From Ooceraea biroi (taxonomy: Eukaryota > Arthropoda > Insecta > Hymenoptera > Formicidae): 64,000 nucleotides of DNA. The DNA is taken from positions 3,250,464-3,314,463 of the forward strand of contig NC_039511.1 of assembly GCF_003672135.1 (NCBI RefSeq), read 5' to 3'. Shown piece by piece: positions 58,501 through 64,000 of the stretch. The position numbers were made by a program, and so were the translations under genes. Below the pieces are notes generated by a model. The model saw only the letters and a list, made by a program, of their open reading frames with translations, was not told the origin of the DNA and ran no database searches. Positions within the stretch are counted from its first letter, which is position 1; the number at the start of each line of letters is the position of its first letter.

Positions 58501-61500
58501 ATGAACGACACAGCGAGTGGGGTGGCGAGTTGTCTTGCGAGAAAAAGCCAGACAAAGCCGATCGACCCCCATTGGCGATGATGGCGGTGGCAGTGGCGGC
58601 TCATTGAGTTTTTCGATGTCGCGTTCCTGCAATATTTTCTTACCTTATTCAATAACCGTCCTTCGCGATATAGAGCTCCGTTCCTATCACGCCATCCTAC
58701 CGGCGGCTTTCATCCGCGGTTTTTATCCGGTCGTATCGACGAAACTTTCGCGATTGGTGGAGAAATATGGAAAACTCGCGAGAGAATAGTAAGAGGACGA
58801 AGAAAAATAAATAAGTAGGTCGGAGTTGCACGTTTATTCTCCTTAGCACGTATCTCTCGGCTTCGCGACAAGCCTGAATTTCTTGATAAAATGCAATAAA
58901 AAAATGCGAGATGATATTACTCAGTATCTTCGCGACTGTTCGTCACGTGGCCGAGGTGAAAATAGAGTAGTATGCGAACGATAGTGTCTGTTTCAGGAAG
59001 GGTTTTATGGAAAACCACAGACAAAACGGTGTCACTGGAAATTCTGATAAATGGCGACGACAAACCCGATAAACGTAGATATCTCCGTTGAATCGGGGTT
59101 ATGAGAAATTTATGGACGTGAGATTAACGCTTGCTGGCTCAGTTAAAAAGAAATGGGATAATGGAGGCCGATCTTTCTCTAATGCCAATTTCATCCAAAG
59201 ATCATAATTTTTCACCACACTTAAATGGTTTACTCAAATTTTGCTTAAGACGAATTATTATGGATAAATGGAACAACGATAAAAAATCTTCTTACAAGAG
59301 ACACTTGATAATTAAGATATATAATACATAATAAATATATAATATATAATATATGCTCTTATTTATTTATCGTTCGAATTTCTATTTCAATTATTTTTCA
59401 TAAAAAATCTAGTTACTTCTGTGGTTCATATAATAATGTAAAATGGAGACACTGTATCTCGCAAGAGCGGCGCCGTTATTCCTTAAACATCCATCACGGC
59501 TCCCCAAATCTATCACATAAACAGAAAGGCATGAATCAGAGAAAAGGCGAAGGACCATCAGCTCAATATGAATGTTGCAGCACTGTGCCGCTGCTAAGCC
59601 CATGAGAAACCCCCCGAGAGTGGCACTTTAAACGACAAACATTTTCTCGGTTGTCGCTCAGAGAGCTCTGCTGCTCGATCTCGCTCTGTACGTATGCGCG
59701 CGTTTTTTCGTCATATGTATTTTATCCACGATAGCGAAGCTGTGTTATGAGCCGCAAGGGCGCAAGGAGGAGGACGAAGTCGAAGGGTCGCCCAAAGTGA
59801 AGCGAGAGGGAACTTGAAATGTCAGGTGCGAAAGGTGATAGGGGACCGATTTTCCGTGGGATGCGACAACGGTTACATAACAATGAGACGTCGCAACGTC
59901 GGCGACTCTCCGGGGACGCTCTCGAACGCGGCGCAATTCCTTTGTCGACGCAGCCTCTTTCAACATCAGCACGCCGTTGTGGTGCGTCCAGAGTGAGGCG
60001 CGGGGAGTCCTCCAGGAAATAAAACGCCTCATCGAAAAATAACGCTCGCTGCGGTCGGGGAACTACGACGATAGATATATAATATTTATTGCAACGCCGA
60101 TCACGGTAAATTCCCGCCGCCACGCGGAATAATGCGAATCAGTAATCGGCATTGTTTTGCGCAGGCACGCGTCATCGATGCGTGTGCTTAAATATCAGCG
60201 GAAGCATTGATCTTTGAATATATCAAAGTGCGATAAAATATTAATAAAACAGAATTTTACGTTCTACTTACGGAGACAATTGATCATATAGATTTTTAGT
60301 TTCGGAAGCAAACTGTGAATATGACTGAAATCATATGCACTTTTTATTGTCATGATAAAATCTTATTACCACGAACTCGGTCATTCGAGGTTTAAATCGA
60401 GTTTGAGATAAAATTTTGTTACACCGGATTGCCTGCGTGCCAGAATCGCCATTGTCGGAATGAAACTTCGTTATGTTGAAAATTTAAATTATCGATAAAC
60501 AGTGAAACGAAATTTAATAACTGCGTGTTTAACTATATTCTCCATAGAAAATATGAGAAATTATTGTGATAACGATAATGATTGTTCGTGTGTAAATGGT
60601 GTAAATGCTGATACTGAGAATAATTCAAGGTTCCGCGAGGTATCTGCAAGATCGCGAAAGATCTGAATAAGATACTGTTTTCAAAGCAATCGATGACCTA
60701 AATGCTCATTGTTGCTCGTTGCCAAGTCGACACATACATAGAAGATATGCTCTTTATTTATAGATAAAGTGTTTTGTGGTCAGAAATGCTTTGGAAATAA
60801 TGTTAAAACAGCTTATATTTTAATAATGCATTCAATATTTCCGAACAAAACTGTAATCTATAAATTCATGTATGATATTGTGTACCGTATGCAAATGTAA
60901 TAAATGTTTGATGCACAAATAAAAACAAAGTATACACATTTCATTTAAATGTTAATACAGTTCCTACCCAAAAACATACATGAAATATTGCGAATATTAA
61001 TATGTTCGCGAAAAAGTTTCCCTATTTGGTTTTATACACTGATTTTACACTGAAATTATGTAATAAATTACGAGACAACTTTTAGTTCTAAAAACTATGG
61101 AAAAATTTTCGAGAGCTTATCAAGAAACTACTTAATAAGAAAATAATAATTTCACTTTTTTCCAGGAAAAAATGAAATATGAAGTTTGTCTAGTGTTATA
61201 ACAGTTGCAAAACAATGTCGCGATGCACGATCAATTCACTCAAATTCTTTAGCTTTATTATATAAACATTGTGCCAGGATTGATCGAATAAAAATAATAA
61301 CATCAAGCATTAGCAATTTATTATATAAATGCAAATCTCGTCGTCTCTGAAAGTTTTCGATTTCCTATCCGCAATCACGCATTGCAGTAAATAGTTTGAT
61401 GAAAAATTGGCGTGGCTGCATTATTCGTTGCTCGTCTATGCAAGCAATATATAAATTCTATCACGCGTACGTAGAAAGTTTGTCGCCGTGGTGTACAGGA

Positions 61501-62650
61501 AAGCTCTCATCACATGTACATCAACATCGTTGATCGATTTTTTCTGCTCATCGAAGTGTATGCGTGACGCTCGGACGCGTATTTAGATAAGCGCAATAAA
61601 TTCCGCGCTCTCTATTCTCGGTCAATATACCACATCGGATACACTTCACTCGTGCTTACTTTTATTCATAACAATCGTCGATTTCACTGGTAAATATTAT
61701 TACATCAGACTATCGCTGTCAATTATATTGCTAGTGGAAACGCATACATATTGCAGATATCAAACAAATATAAAGCTAAATAAAAATGGAAAAAAGCAGA
61801 TAAAGAGAAATGTCAAAATGTCTAAAATGACATGAGAACAAAAGAGGCTTGTTTTTAATTATTTTTAGCAGATTCAATTTTCTTCATGTGCTTCGAACGA
61901 ACAATAATCTATACATCATCTATGATATAAAAATGAACGTACCATCTTTGAAAGGTCCAAATCGCCACAGGCTCATTGCGTAACGTATAGAAGAACGGGA
62001 AAATGCGCAGAAATAAATGGACGAGTAACGGGTCACATTACGCACATTTTTATATGTCTTTCCACAGAAAATTTCACAGACACGCCACTTTTTTCACGAA
62101 TCTCCACAAGTGTCACCAAGATTTTCACGATAATGTTATTAATCCTTTCGCGTTATCGACTTGAAGCTTGCGACGTGCAGCAGCATGTCTTCTATATAAG
62201 AGCGTCGTATCAAGTCTTCCCTATATTGTTGTAACATCAGAGGAGAGTTTGCACTTTCGAAACAAAGCGCATCGCCTCAACTTTGTTCAATCCATTTATC
62301 TCACGTGCTCACGTATTTGCGATGCATGTAACTTGGAAATCGACCCTCGCGATATTTTTTCTAGAGAATAAACAACTTTAAAATCCACGAACGATAAAAC
62401 AAACACAGGGCATTTCACAGATTGTCCATTACTCGCGATACATATTTTATTTATTAACAGCTTCAAGAAAATAACACAGCCTATGAGATAGATTTGCCTT
62501 CAATTCCGTGTGGAACGCTTAGATAATTCGACAAATATTTCTTTCGAACGCTATTTTTCACCGGCACGTTACTGAATTAATTTCACTACTGTTTTGATAT
62601 CTAATCACACGCAAATCTTCATTTTATCCCTTATCTTTACGTAAGCTCAC
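55529..62650. other. Long non-coding stretch (7.1 kb)
   Basis: No gene can be supported. G+C- and CpG-rich parts at 55.74-56.1, 58.2-58.6 and 59.7-60.1 kb carry overlapping frames on both strands without motifs. 60.2-62.1 kb is A+T-rich. A TATATAAG word at 62193-62200 could be a core promoter on the plus strand, but no matching initiator or downstream gene was identified. Confidence 0.45.
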
Positions 62651-62652
62651 GA

Positions 62653-62658
62653 TTTATT
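62653..62658 (-). terminator. Candidate poly(A) signal AATAAA
   Basis: On the minus strand AATAAA lies 20 bases after the TAA that ends the frame at 62837-62679, the usual place for a cleavage and polyadenylation signal. Confidence 0.4.
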
Positions 62659-62678
62659 CCAGGGATAGAGCAAAGCTT

Positions 62679-62837
62679 TTAAAACTGCTCCGCGTTCGAA
62701 GACGGCGCGTTCGTGTATGTTCGTGCTGTTACTTTACCAGCAAAACGCACCCTGAAGTTAACTTTATCCCCCTGGGACAACGCGTCCCCTCGGTCGTCGT
62801 TAATGACTAGGTCGTACGTGAAAGACACTCCCTTCAT
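62679..62837 (-). CDS. Candidate small ORF or 3' exon, unknown protein
   Basis: ATG at 62837-62835 begins a 52-codon frame, MKGVSFTYDLVINDDRGDAL and onward, ending NAEQF and TAA at 62681-62679. The frame also stays open upstream to about 62866, past a possible acceptor (GTCGCGCCCAG|TGTTCG). It may therefore be the last exon of a longer minus-strand gene. Codon third positions are about 60% G/C by my count, above the local background. AATAAA follows closely. The alternating hydrophobic/polar pattern suggests beta strands, but no family was recognised. A plus-strand frame at 62713-62994 overlaps it and is the main competing reading. Confidence 0.35.
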   Translation of the reverse strand: MKGVSFTYDLVINDDRGDALSQGDKVNFRVRFAGKVTARTYTNAPSSNAEQF

Positions 62838-62869
62838 AGGCCAAACGAACACTGGGCGCGACCACGGGG

Positions 62870-64000
62870 ATACTTACGTCATCGAGTCACCAACGGGATG
62901 TTTCTTTAATTACATACTGTTTGCAACAATTTGTATTTTATCAATGCGCTGCCAGATCGGACCCGTTCCGACATTACGTGTAATGGCACTTTAATACTCG
63001 GCGATCTGACAAATTTGCGCGACGTGTGTGGCCTCCCGCGAATGGCAATTGCAGTGATTGCGACCGACGATACCTCACGCGCTAAACGCACGAACAAATG
63101 CGTAACAACTTTAATTCTTTTTCCGTTTTCGGAAACATTTCACTACAATTTTCTAATTAATTTGCATTAAGCGGACCGAGTAATTGTCTTTTAAACGTTG
63201 ATTTTATTTATGCGAATTAAAAACTCCGACAATTTTAATTATTTAAATTATTTTCATTATACCATCGCACCATGTTTGCTGTATATGAGCACGTAAGATT
63301 ATTATTTATCTTGCCAATTACTGAACATGTATGCTGCATTCGTAAACATTTTAACGGTATAAAGTAACACTTACGGTACAAAATAAACGCGCGTTGACGA
63401 TTCATTGATAGTTCTCTCGGCACTAATATTTCGATGATGCGTATACCGTGCAAGATTATTCTCGACAGAATGGTAATCTTATCTAATCAGCGTGTGCATG
63501 TCTCTTCACGTTCACATTGACATGATTCGTTGAAACGAACTCAAAGCGAAGTTTCACTTGTATCAGTATCATAAATTATCGAGTTCATAAAATTGTTTCA
63601 CTGCTTCAGTATCCAATTTTAAGAACTTTGAGAACGACATATTCATCTCACGTCCATCATAAATGCACTTGTCACTTATTTATATATTGTTATAATAAAT
63701 CATAATACTTGTAACAAGATAGATTTAATCTTAAGACATCAACGATAGAATATTACTTAACGTATCAACATTAATCAAAAAGTTCGAACAATTCTTTTAT
63801 CCTCTGTAAAAAAATGTTAACTTTCCATATACGCTATACTTTTATCTCCCTCGCAGATAAATAATATTATACTAATGTAATTAACTTGAACGAATAATAA
63901 GAACAATCTAATAATTTTAAAAGTCTATTTGATAAGTGTCGCCAAAAGATTTCAAGTCCATTTATTTGCAAATGTCTCGCTTGCAAAATTTCGAAATCCA
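62870..64000. other. Non-coding stretch to the right edge
   Basis: Only short frames occur (62906-63097 minus, 62931-63170 plus, 63235-63453 minus). A minus-strand GTAAGT at about 62875 lies just upstream of the candidate exon but is too close to it to define an intron. From 63.17 kb on the DNA is A+T-rich without features. Confidence 0.45.

Noticed and set aside
62193..62200. TATATAAG word
   Set aside because: It is a plausible core promoter, but no plus-strand gene follows within view.
1..64000. CRISPR arrays, viral genes, rRNA, canonical tRNA genes, retroelement reverse transcriptase
   Set aside because: I looked for spaced direct repeats, conserved RNA motifs and reverse transcriptase motifs in the translations and found none I could support. 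A covariance-model or profile search would be needed to exclude diverged remnants.

Overview
The window is nuclear DNA from an insect, most likely a hymenopteran such as an ant. The evidence is an A+T-rich background broken by CpG-rich islands, GT-AG introns, several mariner-type transposons with TA target duplications, palindromic MITEs, and very low coding density. There are no operons, ribosome binding sites, CRISPR arrays or bacterial genes. The species cannot be fixed from the sequence.

Host coding content is sparse. The clearest exon is on the minus strand at 36830-36497. It opens with ATG, has strongly GC-ending codons and a His/Gln-rich tract, and ends at a consensus donor (G|GTGAGT). 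Weaker candidates are a plus-strand terminal exon at 15784-16206, a minus-strand terminal exon at 62837-62679 followed by AATAAA, and a plus-strand fragment near 5.2 kb. Two near-identical zero-length-exon motifs, TTTCTGTTTCAG|GTATGTAT, lie on the minus strand at 6.04 and 43.07 kb. They look like recursive splice sites (ratchet points) and suggest that much of the window is long intron of a minus-strand gene.

Mobile DNA supplies most of the recognisable structure. There are four near-complete Tc1/mariner elements from four lineages (10.09-11.43, 25.79-27.09, 33.15-34.44 and 43.28-44.53 kb) and the 3' tip of a fifth at 1-61. The 10 kb element has a spliced transposase gene (96-bp intron) spoiled by one in-frame TAG. 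The 33 kb element has a complete frame, but its ancestral start codon appears to have become ATA. The other two are frameshifted.

Foldback or MITE elements are present at 12.3-13.0 and 15.0-15.8 kb (one TTAA-flanked family, opposite orientations), 45.2-46.0, 47.9-48.4 and 54.6-55.5 kb. The most unusual element is a 2.5-kb palindrome at 50.4-53.0 kb. Its arms are tandem arrays of a 164-bp unit, and it is bounded by an 8-bp direct repeat.

A nested satellite at 40.5-42.26 kb repeats a 490-560-bp unit. Each unit carries an 85-nt class-II tRNA-like module, and each complete unit also carries a 36-bp minisatellite. CpG-rich, low-complexity stretches (about 1.65-2.24, 34.74-35.4, 36.4-37.5, 38.9-40.3, 44.7-44.9, 58.2-58.6 and 59.7-60.1 kb) look like promoter or 5' UTR DNA rather than long proteins. 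The remaining sequence is A+T-rich intergenic or intronic DNA with short microsatellites.
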